A stretch of 64,000 nt of DNA from Pseudomonas japonica (lineage in GTDB: Bacteria; Pseudomonadota; Gammaproteobacteria; Pseudomonadales; Pseudomonadaceae). The DNA lies in assembly GCF_013522925.1 (NCBI RefSeq), contig NZ_JAAMQU010000012.1, forward strand, positions 146,541-210,540. Reading direction: 5' to 3'. Positions 17,107 to 29,015 of this stretch are shown one piece after another (within the stretch, counting starts at the first letter, position 1; every line of letters starts with the position of its first letter). The translations under genes were made by a program, and so were the position numbers. Below the pieces are notes generated by a model. That model had not been told where the DNA came from. It did no database searches and saw nothing but the letters and a program-made list of their open reading frames with translations.

Positions 17107-18433
17107 GCGTTTCGGCGATCATGAAGGCCAGTTCCAGCGACTGGTCGGCGTTCAAGCGGGGGTCGCAATGGGTGTGATAGCGATCGGACAGAGCGTCTTC
17201 GGTGATCGGCCGTGACCCGCCAATGCATTCGGTGACGTTCTGCCCGGTCATCTCGATATGGATACCGCCCGCGTAAGTACCTTCGGCCTGGTGCACTTGG
17301 AAGAAATCCTTCACCTCGCCGAGGATTTGCGCGAAATCCCGGGTCTTGTAACCTGTGCTCGCCTTGATGGTGTTGCCGTGCATCGGGTCGCTGCTCCACA
17401 GCACCTGCCGCCCCTCGCGCTGCACAGCCCGTAGCAGGCGAGGCAAGTGATCGCCCACCTTGCCGGCGCCCATGCGCACGATCAGGTTCAAGCGGCCGGG
17501 GTCGTTGTCCGGGTTTAGCACGTCGATCAGGCGTACCAGTTCGTCCGGGTCCATGGTGGGGCCGACTTTCACTCCGATGGGGTTGTTCACGCCCCGCAGG
17601 AATTCAACATGGGCGCCGTCCAGCTGGCGGGTGCGGTCGCCGATCCACAGCATGTGGGCCGAGCAGTCGTACCAATCGTTGGTGAGGCTGTCGCGGCGCA
17701 CGAAGGCTTGCTCGTAGTTGAGCAGCAGCGCTTCGTGGGCGGTGAAGAAGCTGGTTTCCCGCAACTGAGGCAACTCGTGCAGGCCGCAGGCGCGCATGAA
17801 CCCCAGGGTTTCGTCGATGCGGTCCGCCAGGCGGTGGTATTTGTCTGCCAGCGCGGAGTTGGCGATGAAATCCAGGTTCCACTTGTGCACCTGATGCAGG
17901 TCGGCAAAGCCACCCTGGGCGAAGGCCCGCAGCAGGTTAAGGCTGGCGGTGGACTGGTGGTACGCCTGCATCAGCCGCTCAGGGTCCGGGGTGCGGCTCT
18001 GCTCATCGAAGCCGATGCCGTTGACGATGTCCCCGCGGTACGCCGGTAGCGTCACCAGCCCCTGGGTTTCGTCGTTGCCCGAGCGAGGCTTGGCAAACTG
18101 CCCGGCCATGCGCCCCACCTTCACCACTGGGCAGCCAGCGGCGAAGGTCATCACGATCGCCATTTGCAGCAATACCTTGAAGGTGTCGCGGATCTTGGCG
18201 GCGGAAAATTCCGCGAAGCTCTCGGCGCAATCGCCGCCTTGCAGCAGGAACGCGCGGCCCTGGGTGACTTCAGCGAACTGTCGGCGCAATTCACGCGCCT
18301 CGCCAGCGAACACCAGTGGCGGGAAGCCAGCGAGGGTACGTTCCACCTTGGCCAGGTGATCGGCGTCAGGGTAACTGGGCTGCTGCTTGATCGGCAGTGA
18401 GCGCCAGCTGTCTGGGCTCCAGGGGGCGGACAT
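17087..18433 (-). CDS. Class II 3-deoxy-7-phosphoheptulonate synthase (DAHP synthase)
   Basis: A 448-residue type II DAHP synthase, the plant/Mycobacterium-like form. It condenses phosphoenolpyruvate and erythrose 4-phosphate at the entry of the shikimate pathway. Diagnostic segments are FLLQGGDCAESF (metal-binding Cys), VGRMAGQFAKPRS, SSDPMHGNT and GGIHIEMTGQNVTEC. The start at 18433 follows a GAGG site and gives the normal length. Pseudomonas also carry type I isoenzymes, so this is probably an auxiliary copy with different feedback control. Confidence 0.95.
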   Translation of the reverse strand: MSAPWSPDSWRSLPIKQQPSYPDADHLAKVERTLAGFPPLVFAGEARELRRQFAEVTQGRAFLLQGGDCAESFAEFSAAKIRDTFKVLLQMAIVMTFAAGCPVVKVGRMAGQFAKPRSGNDETQGLVTLPAYRGDIVNGIGFDEQSRTPDPERLMQAYHQSTASLNLLRAFAQGGFADLHQVHKWNLDFIANSALADKYHRLADRIDETLGFMRACGLHELPQLRETSFFTAHEALLLNYEQAFVRRDSLTNDWYDCSAHMLWIGDRTRQLDGAHVEFLRGVNNPIGVKVGPTMDPDELVRLIDVLNPDNDPGRLNLIVRMGAGKVGDHLPRLLRAVQREGRQVLWSSDPMHGNTIKASTGYKTRDFAQILGEVKDFFQVHQAEGTYAGGIHIEMTGQNVTECIGGSRPITEDALSDRYHTHCDPRLNADQSLELAFMIAETLKGVRR

Positions 18434-18481
18434 GGTGACCTCGCGGGTTGAAGGACAGGGGGGCTGGATATTACCCCACAA

Positions 18482-19336
18482 GTGCCCGGGTTCGCTGCGC
18501 TGGCGAATTGCCCGGGACTCAGGGAGAATGGCCGGTTTCCGCCTGAAGAACGCCTCGCCGTGGACGAACCGATCCAACCCACGCCGCCTCCTTCCGAGGA
18601 GCGCCTGCTTGCCGAAGTGGAGGACGCCTTCGGCGTGGTCCGCGTGTGGGAGGTGGGTGACTACCGCTTCCTGGAGTTCGGCGCGGCCATCGAACAAAGC
18701 TGCGTGTTCATGCCCGACCCCGCCTGGCTCGAGTATGACTACACCCGTGCCATGCTGATTGGCGCGTTGTGTCATGACGCTCCGGAAACCGCGCTGTTCC
18801 TTGGTCTCGGTGCCGGCAACCTCACGCAGGCCTGCCTGGCGCACCTGCCGCTGGAGGATGTGGAGTGCATCGAGCTGCGCCCGGATGTGCCGCGCCTTGC
18901 CATGGAGTACATGGGCCTGGCAGACGACCCGCGGCTGTACATCCGGATCGGCGATGCCCTCGAACTGCTGCCTACCGCCGAGTCGGCCGACCTTGTGTTC
19001 GTCGACCTTTATACGGATCAGGGCCCGGGCGTGGCTCATCTCGCCTGGCGGTTTCTCGAGCAATGCCAGCAACGGCTCAACCCCGGCGGCTGGCTGGTGA
19101 TCAACCAGTGGGCCAGCGATGACGGCAAGCCGCTAGGCGCCGCCCTGTTGCGGGGCCTGTACCACCGCCACTATTGGGAGCTGCCGGTAAAGGAAGGGAA
19201 CGTGATCCTGCTGGTACCTGCCGACCTGGACCAGCAACTGGATTTCGACGCCCTGCACCAGCGCTGCGCAACCCTGGCGCCGCGCCTGGGTTACTCGCTT
19301 GAAAGCCTCTTGAAGGCGCTACGACCGGCCTCTTGA
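18482..19336 (+). CDS. Spermidine synthase-like methyltransferase-fold protein
   Basis: A protein with the Rossmann fold of spermidine synthases and methyltransferases: FLGLGAGNLTQACL is the glycine loop, CIELRPDV the acidic strand, and DLVFVDLYTDQG the following strand. It lacks the full polyamine gate residues of SpeE, so the annotation spermidine synthase is by fold only. It is divergent from the DAHP synthase gene. A GTG at 18560, giving 258 residues and starting just before the first conserved segment, is an equally plausible start. Confidence 0.8.
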   Translation: MPGFAALANCPGLRENGRFPPEERLAVDEPIQPTPPPSEERLLAEVEDAFGVVRVWEVGDYRFLEFGAAIEQSCVFMPDPAWLEYDYTRAMLIGALCHDAPETALFLGLGAGNLTQACLAHLPLEDVECIELRPDVPRLAMEYMGLADDPRLYIRIGDALELLPTAESADLVFVDLYTDQGPGVAHLAWRFLEQCQQRLNPGGWLVINQWASDDGKPLGAALLRGLYHRHYWELPVKEGNVILLVPADLDQQLDFDALHQRCATLAPRLGYSLESLLKALRPAS

Positions 19337-19627
19337 GCAAAGCCAATGGCCACAGGCGAGGCAGCGCTGTCTTGCCTGAGAAAAAACTCCCCCGCAAGGG
19401 CGCTTTTCAGGTATGATGCGCGCCGGCCTTTTAACGGGCCACGTTTAGGTAGCATTCTCCGAAGACAGCTTCGGCTGACGTCCGCGCTAGCGGGCTCTCC
19501 TGACGATTCATTCATCAATCGTTTTCGCAAATCCCCGCCGCCAAAGTTGCCAGGGTGACTCTCGAAGTCTTACGGCATGCGCAACTTTGGAGCATGGGTC
19601 TTTGCGGATGCACTTAGAGGCAGACCC
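19337..19627 (+). other. Long 5' leader of the DEAD-box helicase gene
   Basis: About 290 bases before the helicase start without a protein gene. A TATGAT box at 19412-19417 followed by GCGCGCC would place transcription start near 19424, giving a leader of about 200 bases. Cold-inducible helicase genes commonly have long structured leaders; hairpins such as GAAGACAGCTTC are visible. Confidence 0.45.
19412..19417 (+). promoter_or_regulatory. Candidate -10 element of the helicase gene
   Basis: TATGAT followed by a GCGCGCC discriminator. No good -35 box is found at 16-18 bases, so the promoter is weak or activator-dependent if real. Confidence 0.35.
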
Positions 19628-21289
19628 ATGACCCAGGAATCCGGCGGCTTCGCCGCGCTCGAACTCCATCCAAGCATCGTTGCAGCCGTTATCGCCACAG
19701 GGTACGAAGAACCCTCCGCGATCCAGCAGCAATCGATTCCGATCATCCTCGCCGGTCATGACATGATCGGCCAGGCGCAGACCGGTACCGGCAAAACCGC
19801 CGCGTTCGCTCTGCCGATCCTGTCCCGTATCGACCCGAGCAAACGCGAGCCGCAAGCCCTGATCCTGGCGCCAACCCGTGAGTTGGCGCTGCAAGTGGCT
19901 ACAGCGTTCGAAACCTATGCCAAGCAAATGCCTGGCGTGAACGTTGTAGCAGTATATGGCGGTGCCCCGATGGGCCCGCAGCTCAAAGCCATTCGCAACG
20001 GCGCTCAAATCGTTGTAGCGACCCCTGGCCGCCTGTGCGACCACCTGCGCCGCGACGAAAAAGTGTTGGCCACCGTCAACCACCTGGTGCTCGACGAAGC
20101 TGACGAAATGCTCAAGCTGGGCTTCATGGATGACCTCGAAGTGATCTTCGATGCCATGCCGGAAACCCGCCAGACCGTGCTGTTCTCGGCAACGCTGCCG
20201 GCCTCCATCCGGGCCATCGCCGAGCGTCACCTCAAAGACCCCAAGCACGTCAAGATCCAGACCAAGACCCAGACCGTTTCGGCGATCGAGCAGGCTTACC
20301 TGCTGGTTCATGCCGATCAGAAGGCAGCCGCCGTGCTGCGCCTGCTGGAAGTGGAAGAGTTCGATGCGCTGATCGCCTTCGTTCGTACCAAACAGGCCAC
20401 TCTGGACCTGGCCAGCGCGTTGGAAGCCAAAGGCTACAAGGCTGCTGCGCTTAACGGTGACATCGCCCAGAACCAGCGTGAGCGCGTGATCGACTCGCTC
20501 AAGGATGGCCGTCTGGACATCGTCGTCGCCACCGACGTCGCTGCCCGTGGCCTGGACGTACCGCGCATCACCCACGTGTTCAACGTGGACATGCCGTACG
20601 ACCCCGAGTCCTACGTTCACCGTATCGGCCGTACTGGCCGCGCCGGTCGCGAAGGCCGCGCGCTGCTGCTGGTTACCCCACGCGAGCGTCGCATGCTGCA
20701 GGTGATCGAGCGTGTGACCGGCCAGAAGGTTACCGAAGTGCGCCTGCCAGGCGCCCAGGCGGTACTGGATGCCCGCATCAAGAAGCTGACCAACAGCATC
20801 GCGCCGCTGGTGGCCGACGCCGAAGCTAGCCATGGCGACCTGCTCGACCGCCTTACCGCGGATATCGGTTGCAGCCCGCGCGCCCTGGCCGCCGCACTCC
20901 TGAGCAAGGCCACCAATGGCCAGGCACTGGACCTGGCGACCGTTGAGCGTGACCAGCCGCTGGTGCCGACCGCAGCCGCACAGCGCGAGCGCACCGGTGA
21001 ACGTAGCGGTGAGCGCCACGAGCGCCGCGCCCCGATGCCACTGGGCGAAGGCCGCGTTCGCTGCCGTACCGCACTGGGTGCTCGCGACGGTATCGCCGCG
21101 AAAAACCTGCTGGGCGCCATCCTCAACGAGGGCGGCCTGGTGCGCGAAACCATCGGCCGCATTCAGGTGCGTGACAGCTTCAGCCTGGTTGAGCTGCCGG
21201 AAGACGGCCTCGACCGCCTGCTGGCCAAGCTCAAGGACACCCGCGTTGCCGGCAAGCAGCTGAAACTGCGCCGTTATCGCGAAGACTGA
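19628..21289 (+). CDS. deaD: DEAD-box ATP-dependent RNA helicase (DeaD/CsdA type)
   Basis: A 553-residue helicase. Motif I is AQTGTGKTAAF, motif Ia PTRELALQ, motif II VLDEADEM, motif III SAT, motif V RGLDVPR and motif VI HRIGRTGR, followed by a C-terminal region with a DbpA-like RNA-binding domain (residues about 470-545). These helicases unwind rRNA and mRNA duplexes during ribosome assembly and in the cold-shock degradosome. The start at 19628 has GAGG seven bases upstream. It is monocistronic with a terminator directly after it. Confidence 0.94.
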   Translation: MTQESGGFAALELHPSIVAAVIATGYEEPSAIQQQSIPIILAGHDMIGQAQTGTGKTAAFALPILSRIDPSKREPQALILAPTRELALQVATAFETYAKQMPGVNVVAVYGGAPMGPQLKAIRNGAQIVVATPGRLCDHLRRDEKVLATVNHLVLDEADEMLKLGFMDDLEVIFDAMPETRQTVLFSATLPASIRAIAERHLKDPKHVKIQTKTQTVSAIEQAYLLVHADQKAAAVLRLLEVEEFDALIAFVRTKQATLDLASALEAKGYKAAALNGDIAQNQRERVIDSLKDGRLDIVVATDVAARGLDVPRITHVFNVDMPYDPESYVHRIGRTGRAGREGRALLLVTPRERRMLQVIERVTGQKVTEVRLPGAQAVLDARIKKLTNSIAPLVADAEASHGDLLDRLTADIGCSPRALAAALLSKATNGQALDLATVERDQPLVPTAAAQRERTGERSGERHERRAPMPLGEGRVRCRTALGARDGIAAKNLLGAILNEGGLVRETIGRIQVRDSFSLVELPEDGLDRLLAKLKDTRVAGKQLKLRRYRED

Positions 21290-21303
21290 GCCGCGCCTGC
21301 TGT

Positions 21304-21341
21304 AACAAAAACCCCCGCCTGAGTGCGGGGGTTTTTGTTTT
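21304..21341. terminator. Rho-independent terminator after deaD
   Basis: Fifteen-pair stem AACAAAAACCCCCGC with GCGGGGGTTTTTGTT around a six-base loop. The symmetric A and T tracts allow termination of deaD rightward and of ygiD leftward. Confidence 0.9.
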
Positions 21342-21393
21342 CAGAGCCCGGTCGTAGGAGATAGGCGAAGCTCGCGAAGGGGCAGGCGACGCT

Positions 21394-22161
21394 TCAATCA
21401 AACCGATACACATCCATCCCCAACGCCCCAAGGGTAAAGCCCTGATGCACGATGCTGAAGCGCTCGCCCGCCCCCAGCGCGAAGTACAGCGGTAACAGGT
21501 GTTCCTCGCTCGGGTGGTTGCGCACGGCATGCGGTGCCTGGCGGCGGTAATCCAGCAATGCTTCTGTCTCTCCGCTGCCGAGCTTGCCCGCAATCCAGTC
21601 CCTGAACGCCAATGCCCAAGGTGTAGCGGCTTCGTCCTCTGCCTGACGGTCCAACTCACGAAGGTTATGGGTAATGCTGCCCGAACCGATCAGCAGCAGG
21701 CCCTGCTCTCGAAGCGAGGCCAACGCCTTACCTACCGCGACCTGCAGCGCAGGCCCGTACTCGCTCGGCAGTGAAACCTGCACCACGGGGATGTCTGCTT
21801 CCGGGTACATCAGCCGCAGCGGCACCCATACACCGTGGTCGAATGGCCGTTGTGGGTCCAGGGTGGCAGGCAGCCCTTTCTCGATAAGTTGAGCCATTAT
21901 CTTGGCTGCAAGCTCCGGTTCTCCGGCAGCGGGGTATTGCAGCTCGTAGAGCGGGCGGGGAAAGCCTCCGAAGTCGTGCCACGTAGGCGGAGCAGGGTGG
22001 CTGCTTACCTGCAGGGTAGGGCTCTCCCAGTGGGCGGATACCACCACTATGGCCTTGGGCCTTGGCAGCGCGGCGGCAAGCTTGCGCAGGGCCGGCCCGC
22101 TGGCGCCAGGCTCGAGCGCCAGCATGGGGGAACCGTGGGAGATGAACAGACTGGGCAGCAT
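21394..22161 (-). CDS. ygiD: Class III extradiol dioxygenase, YgiD/4,5-DOPA dioxygenase family
   Basis: A 255-residue LigB-like dioxygenase. Metal and active-site histidines lie in FISHGSPM (near the N-terminus), VSAHWES, PFDHGVWVPL and GSITHNL. The E. coli homologue cleaves L-DOPA at the 4,5 position; the physiological substrate in pseudomonads is unknown. The start at 22161 begins at MLPSLFISHGSP with a GAGG site; a longer reading adds 31 unrelated residues. It sits between deaD and htpX as a single gene. Confidence 0.9.
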   Translation of the reverse strand: MLPSLFISHGSPMLALEPGASGPALRKLAAALPRPKAIVVVSAHWESPTLQVSSHPAPPTWHDFGGFPRPLYELQYPAAGEPELAAKIMAQLIEKGLPATLDPQRPFDHGVWVPLRLMYPEADIPVVQVSLPSEYGPALQVAVGKALASLREQGLLLIGSGSITHNLRELDRQAEDEAATPWALAFRDWIAGKLGSGETEALLDYRRQAPHAVRNHPSEEHLLPLYFALGAGERFSIVHQGFTLGALGMDVYRFD

Positions 22162-22286
22162 GGCGGCCTCGTGGATAATCAGTAATGCGCTATCTTCATC
22201 GAGCCCAGGGGTAGAAATCCAACGGGTTTTTTCGCATGAATCAATCGAATTCATAGGCGCATGCGCGACGTGCGCGGCACAAACGA

Positions 22287-22310
22287 AGAGGGCGACTTTC
22301 GTCGCCCTCT
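22287..22310 (-). terminator. Hairpin terminator downstream of htpX
   Basis: Perfect ten-pair stem AGAGGGCGAC / GTCGCCCTCT with a four-base loop, seven bases after the htpX stop. On the minus strand it is followed by a moderately T-rich stretch (TCGTTTGT), so termination there is plausible but not canonical. Confidence 0.6.
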
Positions 22311-22316
22311 GGTGGG

Positions 22317-23204
22317 TTACCCGCGCCGACGCAAGGCGTCGATCCGTTCCTCGAGAGGCGGGTGGCTCATGAACAGGCCGGCCAGGCCATGCTTGAGGCC
22401 GCCATTGATACCAAAGGCCGTGAGGGTGCTTGGCATGGTGACCGCCACGCCCTGCTCGGCCCGCAGGCGGTGCAGCGCATTGATCATCGCACCGGTGCCG
22501 GCGAGGCGGGCACCGGCGTCATCGGCGCGGAACTCCCGGCGCCGCGAGAACCACATCACGATGATGCTGGCCAGGATACCCAGTACCAGCTCGGCGAAGA
22601 TGGTTGCGATGTAGTACGCCATGCCTTGGCCTTCTTCGTTCTTGAAGATGACCTTGTCGACGAAGTTGCCGATGATCCGCGCGAAGAACATCACGAAGGT
22701 GTTCACCACGCCCTGTACCAATGCGAGGGTGACCATGTCGCCGTTTGCCACATGGCCGATCTCGTGGGCCAGTACCGCGCGCACTTCGTCCGGGGAAAAC
22801 CGCTCGAGCAGGCCTTGGCTTACCGCGACCAGGGCATCGTTGCGGTTCCAGCCGGTAGCGAAGGCGTTGGCCTCGTAGGCGGGAAAAATCCCCACTTCGG
22901 GCATTTTGATGCCGGCTTCGCGGGACAGCTGCTCCACGGTTTGCAACAGCCACTGTTCGTGGCGAGTGCGCGGTTGGGTAATCACCTGGGTGCCAGTGCT
23001 GGTGCGCGCCATCCATTTGGAAATGAACAGCGAGAACAGCGAGCCGGCAAAGCCGAAGACCGCGCAGAAGATCAGCAGCTGGCCGAGGTTGAGGTCTACC
23101 CCGTTTGCCGCCATGAAGCCGTTGAAGCCGAAAAGGCTCAGGGTGATGCTGGCAATCAGCACCACCGCAAGGTTGGTGGCCACAAACAGCAGAATGCGCA
23201 TCAT
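22317..23204 (-). CDS. htpX: Membrane zinc metalloprotease HtpX
   Basis: A 295-residue M48 protease of the inner membrane. The first two helices are at about residues 4-25 and 38-58, the zinc motif HEIGH is in LAHEIGHVANGDM, and two further helices follow (residues 155-210). HtpX degrades damaged or misassembled membrane proteins in the cytoplasm-facing quality-control pathway with FtsH. Translation can begin at either of two adjacent ATG codons (23204 or 23201). The sequence is typical of Pseudomonas HtpX. Confidence 0.97.
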   Translation of the reverse strand: MMRILLFVATNLAVVLIASITLSLFGFNGFMAANGVDLNLGQLLIFCAVFGFAGSLFSLFISKWMARTSTGTQVITQPRTRHEQWLLQTVEQLSREAGIKMPEVGIFPAYEANAFATGWNRNDALVAVSQGLLERFSPDEVRAVLAHEIGHVANGDMVTLALVQGVVNTFVMFFARIIGNFVDKVIFKNEEGQGMAYYIATIFAELVLGILASIIVMWFSRRREFRADDAGARLAGTGAMINALHRLRAEQGVAVTMPSTLTAFGINGGLKHGLAGLFMSHPPLEERIDALRRRG

Positions 23205-23416
23205 GGTGTCGAGTTACTCCTGACGGATTGAAGTGAAGCGTAGTCGGCTATATAAGGCGCCCCCTCCGGCGATTCAACAGAACGACTATTTCAAACTGTG
23301 TCTTCAGAAGTTTCCTACACGTTGCGTCGACTTCCTCGACACTCGGTAGGCCAGCGAAGCGGGGGGAGGGCGCGGGCTCTGGCACGGGGGTGAGTGGCCG
23401 CCCACCCCCGGCGCTG

Positions 23417-24628
23417 TCACTGGCGGTAGGTGCGCAGGAAGCTGCCGATGCGGCCAATGGCTTGTTCGAGATCGTCTACCCTCGGCAGGGTGACCACACG
23501 GAAGTGATCAGGCCATGGCCAGTTGAAGGCCGTGCCCTGAACCACGAGCAATTTCTCTGACAGCAGCAGGTCCAGCACGAACTTTTCATCGTTGAGGATC
23601 GGGCATACCTTGGGGTCGATCCGCGGGAAGGCATAAAGCGCGCCCATGGGCTTCACGCAGCTCACGCCTGGGATGTCATTGAGCAATTCCCACGTGCGGT
23701 TGCGTTGCTCGAGCAGGCGGCCCGGCGGCAGCACCAGGTCGTTGATGCTCTGGTAACCCCCCAGTGCGGTCTGGATGGCATGCTGGCTGGGCACGTTGGC
23801 ACACAGGCGCATGTTCGCAAGGATGTCCAGGCCCTCGATGTAGCTCTGAGCGTGCTGCTTGGGCCCGGAAATGGCCATCCAGCCCGAGCGGAAGCCTGCT
23901 ACCCGGTAGGATTTGGACAGGCCATTGAAGGTCAGGCACAGCAGGTCCGGGGCCAGCGAAGCGCTGCTGATATGCACGGCTTCGTCGTAAAGGATTTTGT
24001 CGTAGATCTCGTCCGAGAACACCACCAGGTTGTGCTGGCGAGCCAGTTCCAGCATGCCCAGCAGCACTTCTTTCGAATACACGGCCCCGGTGGGGTTGTT
24101 GGGGTTGATGATCACCATGGCCTTGGTGTTCGGGGTGATCTTGGCCTTGATGTCTTCCAGGTCTGGCCACCAGTTGGCCTGTTCGTCGCACAGGTAATGC
24201 ACGGCGTGGCCACCGGCCAGGCTCACGGCGGCGGTCCAGAGCGGGTAATCCGGCGCCGGTATCAGCACCTCATCGCCATTGTTCAGCAGGGCCTGCATGG
24301 ACATCACGATCAGCTCGGACACACCATTGCCCAGGTAGATGTCCTCGATCCCCACGCCTTCTACCTGCTTTTGCTGGTAGTACTGCATCACCGCCTTGCG
24401 CGCGCTGAACAGGCCCTTGGAGTCGCTGTACCCTTGGGCGGTAGGGAGGTTGCGGATCACGTCCTGGAGGATTTCCTCAGGCGCTTCGAAGCCGAACGGC
24501 GCCGGGTTGCCGATATTCAGCTTCAGGATGCGATGGCCTTCTTCTTCCAGCCGCTTGGCGTGCTTGAGCACCGGCCCACGGATGTCATAGCAGACATTGG
24601 CGAGTTTGTTCGATTTGCTGAACTGCAT
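23417..24628 (-). CDS. alaA: Pyridoxal phosphate-dependent aminotransferase AlaA
   Basis: A 403-residue class I/II aminotransferase of the AlaA (YfbQ) type, glutamate-pyruvate transaminase, which makes alanine. The PLP lysine is in NGLSKSYRVAGFRSGWM, the ring-stacking region is in NGVSELI, and the NPNNPTGAVY motif contains the PLP-binding Asn. The start at 24628 (MQFSKSNKLANV) matches the family; an in-frame extension to 24718 adds 30 residues of no recognisable character. It is divergent from msrB. Confidence 0.94.
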   Translation of the reverse strand: MQFSKSNKLANVCYDIRGPVLKHAKRLEEEGHRILKLNIGNPAPFGFEAPEEILQDVIRNLPTAQGYSDSKGLFSARKAVMQYYQQKQVEGVGIEDIYLGNGVSELIVMSMQALLNNGDEVLIPAPDYPLWTAAVSLAGGHAVHYLCDEQANWWPDLEDIKAKITPNTKAMVIINPNNPTGAVYSKEVLLGMLELARQHNLVVFSDEIYDKILYDEAVHISSASLAPDLLCLTFNGLSKSYRVAGFRSGWMAISGPKQHAQSYIEGLDILANMRLCANVPSQHAIQTALGGYQSINDLVLPPGRLLEQRNRTWELLNDIPGVSCVKPMGALYAFPRIDPKVCPILNDEKFVLDLLLSEKLLVVQGTAFNWPWPDHFRVVTLPRVDDLEQAIGRIGSFLRTYRQ

Positions 24629-24784
24629 GATGAGATCCCGAAGAGTGGCCGGGCGGCGCCGAAATGAGTTTGAATGCGCGAAGCGCCGGTGACAGACTGA
24701 CAACGATTGAAGGCGCAATGATACGTGCCGTCCCCATCACGGAAAAGCCACCTCCGGCGGATTTTCCGTAGCCGAGGTAAAGCC

Positions 24785-25192
24785 ATGCAAAAGATTGATA
24801 AAACCCTGGAAGAATGGCGCGAGATGCTCGACCCAGAGCAATACCGCGTATGCCGCCTGGCCGGTACCGAGCGCCCGTTCACGGGCAAGTACAATGCCAC
24901 TAAAACGGCCGGCATCTACCACTGCATCTGCTGTGAAGCGCCTCTGTTCGACTCAAGCACCAAGTTCGACTCAGGCTGCGGCTGGCCCAGCTTCTATGAG
25001 CCCATCGGCGACCAGGCGATGGTCGAGCTGCGCGATACCACCCACGGGATGATTCGCACCGAAGTGCGTTGCTCCACCTGCGATGCCCACCTGGGCCATG
25101 TGTTCCCCGATGGCCCGCCGCCTACCGGCCTGCGCTACTGCATCAACTCCGTATGCCTGCAGTTGGTGACCACTGAAGGGGAGCGGGTGTAA
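24785..25192 (+). CDS. msrB: Peptide methionine-(R)-S-oxide reductase MsrB
   Basis: A 135-residue MsrB that reduces R-methionine sulfoxide in proteins. The catalytic Cys119 is in GLRYCINSV. The two CxxC pairs (CICC and CSTC) form the structural zinc site. GAGGTAAAG precedes the ATG. Its stop overlaps the glutathione peroxidase start (TAATG), so the two oxidative-stress genes are translationally coupled. Confidence 0.97.
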   Translation: MQKIDKTLEEWREMLDPEQYRVCRLAGTERPFTGKYNATKTAGIYHCICCEAPLFDSSTKFDSGCGWPSFYEPIGDQAMVELRDTTHGMIRTEVRCSTCDAHLGHVFPDGPPPTGLRYCINSVCLQLVTTEGERV

Positions 25193-25669
25193 TGGGCTCG
25201 CCGCTGCTGAACGTTCCTTGCGAACTGATTGCCGGAGGCACGAAAACGCTCGCGGACCTTCCTGCGCGGGCCTGGCTGGTGGTCAATACCGCTAGCAAGT
25301 GTGGCTTCACTCCGCAATATCAGGGGCTGGAGCAGCTGTGGCAGCGCTACAAGGATCAAGGGCTGATGGTGCTGGGGTTCCCTTGTAACCAGTTCGGCGG
25401 CCAGGAGCCGGGCGCCGAAGCGGAGATTTCACAGTTCTGCGAGCTTAACTTCGGCGTGACCTTTCCGTTGTTCCGCAAGGTTGACGTGAACGGCCCTCAG
25501 GCACATCCGTTGTTCCTTGCGCTGAAGCAACAGGCCCCTGGCCTTCTGGGGAGCAAGGCCATCAAGTGGAATTTCACCAAGTTCCTGGTGGGCGCCTCCG
25601 GCCAGCAGGTAAAGCGCTACGCCCCGGCCACCCGGCCGGATAAGCTCGAGGCAGATATTCAGGCATTGC

Positions 25670-25683
<14 letters not shown>
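25192..25683 (+). CDS. Glutathione peroxidase family protein (cysteine type)
   Basis: A 163-residue thioredoxin-fold peroxidase. The active site VNTASKCGFTPQY has Cys37 in place of selenocysteine, and FPCNQFGGQEPG and KWNFTKFLV supply the Gln, Trp and Asn of the catalytic tetrad. Such bacterial enzymes usually take electrons from thioredoxin and reduce hydroperoxides. The gene is coupled to msrB and its 3' end overlaps the converging histidine kinase gene by 14 bases. Confidence 0.95.
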
Positions 25684-28006
<2,323 letters not shown>

Positions 28007-28124
28007 CGGGCTGTTTTCCTTGATGATGCATCCCCCAGCATAGTCAATGGGTCGGTCCCCGGCCCTGTGGCACATGGGCGCATCCTGCATCCTGTATAGC
28101 GCTTGTAAGCGCCGAGGTGAAGCT

Positions 28125-29015
28125 GTGGACTCACGTTTATCTGCGTTCCTGGAACGCGCCGAAGGGGTGCTGGCCCGCCTGGAACCCTTGTTGCCGGCCC
28201 CACGGCCGCACATCGATTGGGCGAACACGCTCGCGGCGCGCTGGCAACGGGACGGCCGCGAAGGCTATTTGCTGCCCCTAGAGGTGAGCCTGGATATCCG
28301 CTTGAGCGACCTGCAAGGGGTGGACAACCAGCGCAACCAGTTGGAACGCAACACGCGCCAGTTGCTTGAAGGGCTGCCAGCCAACCATGCGTTGCTGTGG
28401 GGCTCGCGCGGCACCGGCAAGTCTTCGTTGGTGAGGGCCTTGCTGGCGGAGTTTGCCGGCCATGGGTTGCGGCTGATCGAGATCGAGCGCGATCACCTGG
28501 CAGACCTGCCGCGCGTGGTCGAGCAGCTGCGCAAACCACCGCAGCGCTTCGTACTGTTCTGCGACGACCTGTCGTTCGAAGCCGGCGAAGGTGATTATCG
28601 TGTGCTCAAGAGCGTGCTTGATGGTTCGCTCGAACAGGCGCCTGAAAACGTGCTGCTGTACGCCACGTCGAACCGGCGGCACCTGGTGCCGGAAAAACAG
28701 AGCGACAACGATAACTGGACACGGGTGGAAGGCGAGCTGCATCCCAGCGAAGCCGTGGAGGACAAGATCGCACTGTCCGACCGTTTCGGCCTGTGGCTGT
28801 CGTTCTACCCCTTCACCCAGGAGCACTACCTGAACGTGGTAGAGCATTGGGTCAATCAATTGGCCGCCCGCGCGGGGCTGAGCTGGCAGCGAGATGCGGC
28901 GTTCGACGTGCTCGCGGTCCGCTTTGCCACCTCGCGGGGCAACCGAAACGGGCGTTGCGCCTATCAATTTGCCCGCCAGTGGGTGGGCCTGCAAATGCTG
29001 GAGCCTGAGCAATGA
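28125..29015 (+). CDS. DUF815 family AAA+ ATPase
   Basis: A 296-residue P-loop ATPase. Walker A is WGSRGTGKSSLV and Walker B is RFVLFCDDLSFE, then a sensor-1-like ATSNRRHLVPE. The GTG start at 28125 is preceded by GAGG at seven bases and gives the expected N-terminus MDSRLSAFLERAE. It overlaps the msrC gene by ATGA. The family is widely conserved and its cellular role is not known. Confidence 0.9.
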   Translation: MDSRLSAFLERAEGVLARLEPLLPAPRPHIDWANTLAARWQRDGREGYLLPLEVSLDIRLSDLQGVDNQRNQLERNTRQLLEGLPANHALLWGSRGTGKSSLVRALLAEFAGHGLRLIEIERDHLADLPRVVEQLRKPPQRFVLFCDDLSFEAGEGDYRVLKSVLDGSLEQAPENVLLYATSNRRHLVPEKQSDNDNWTRVEGELHPSEAVEDKIALSDRFGLWLSFYPFTQEHYLNVVEHWVNQLAARAGLSWQRDAAFDVLAVRFATSRGNRNGRCAYQFARQWVGLQMLEPEQ

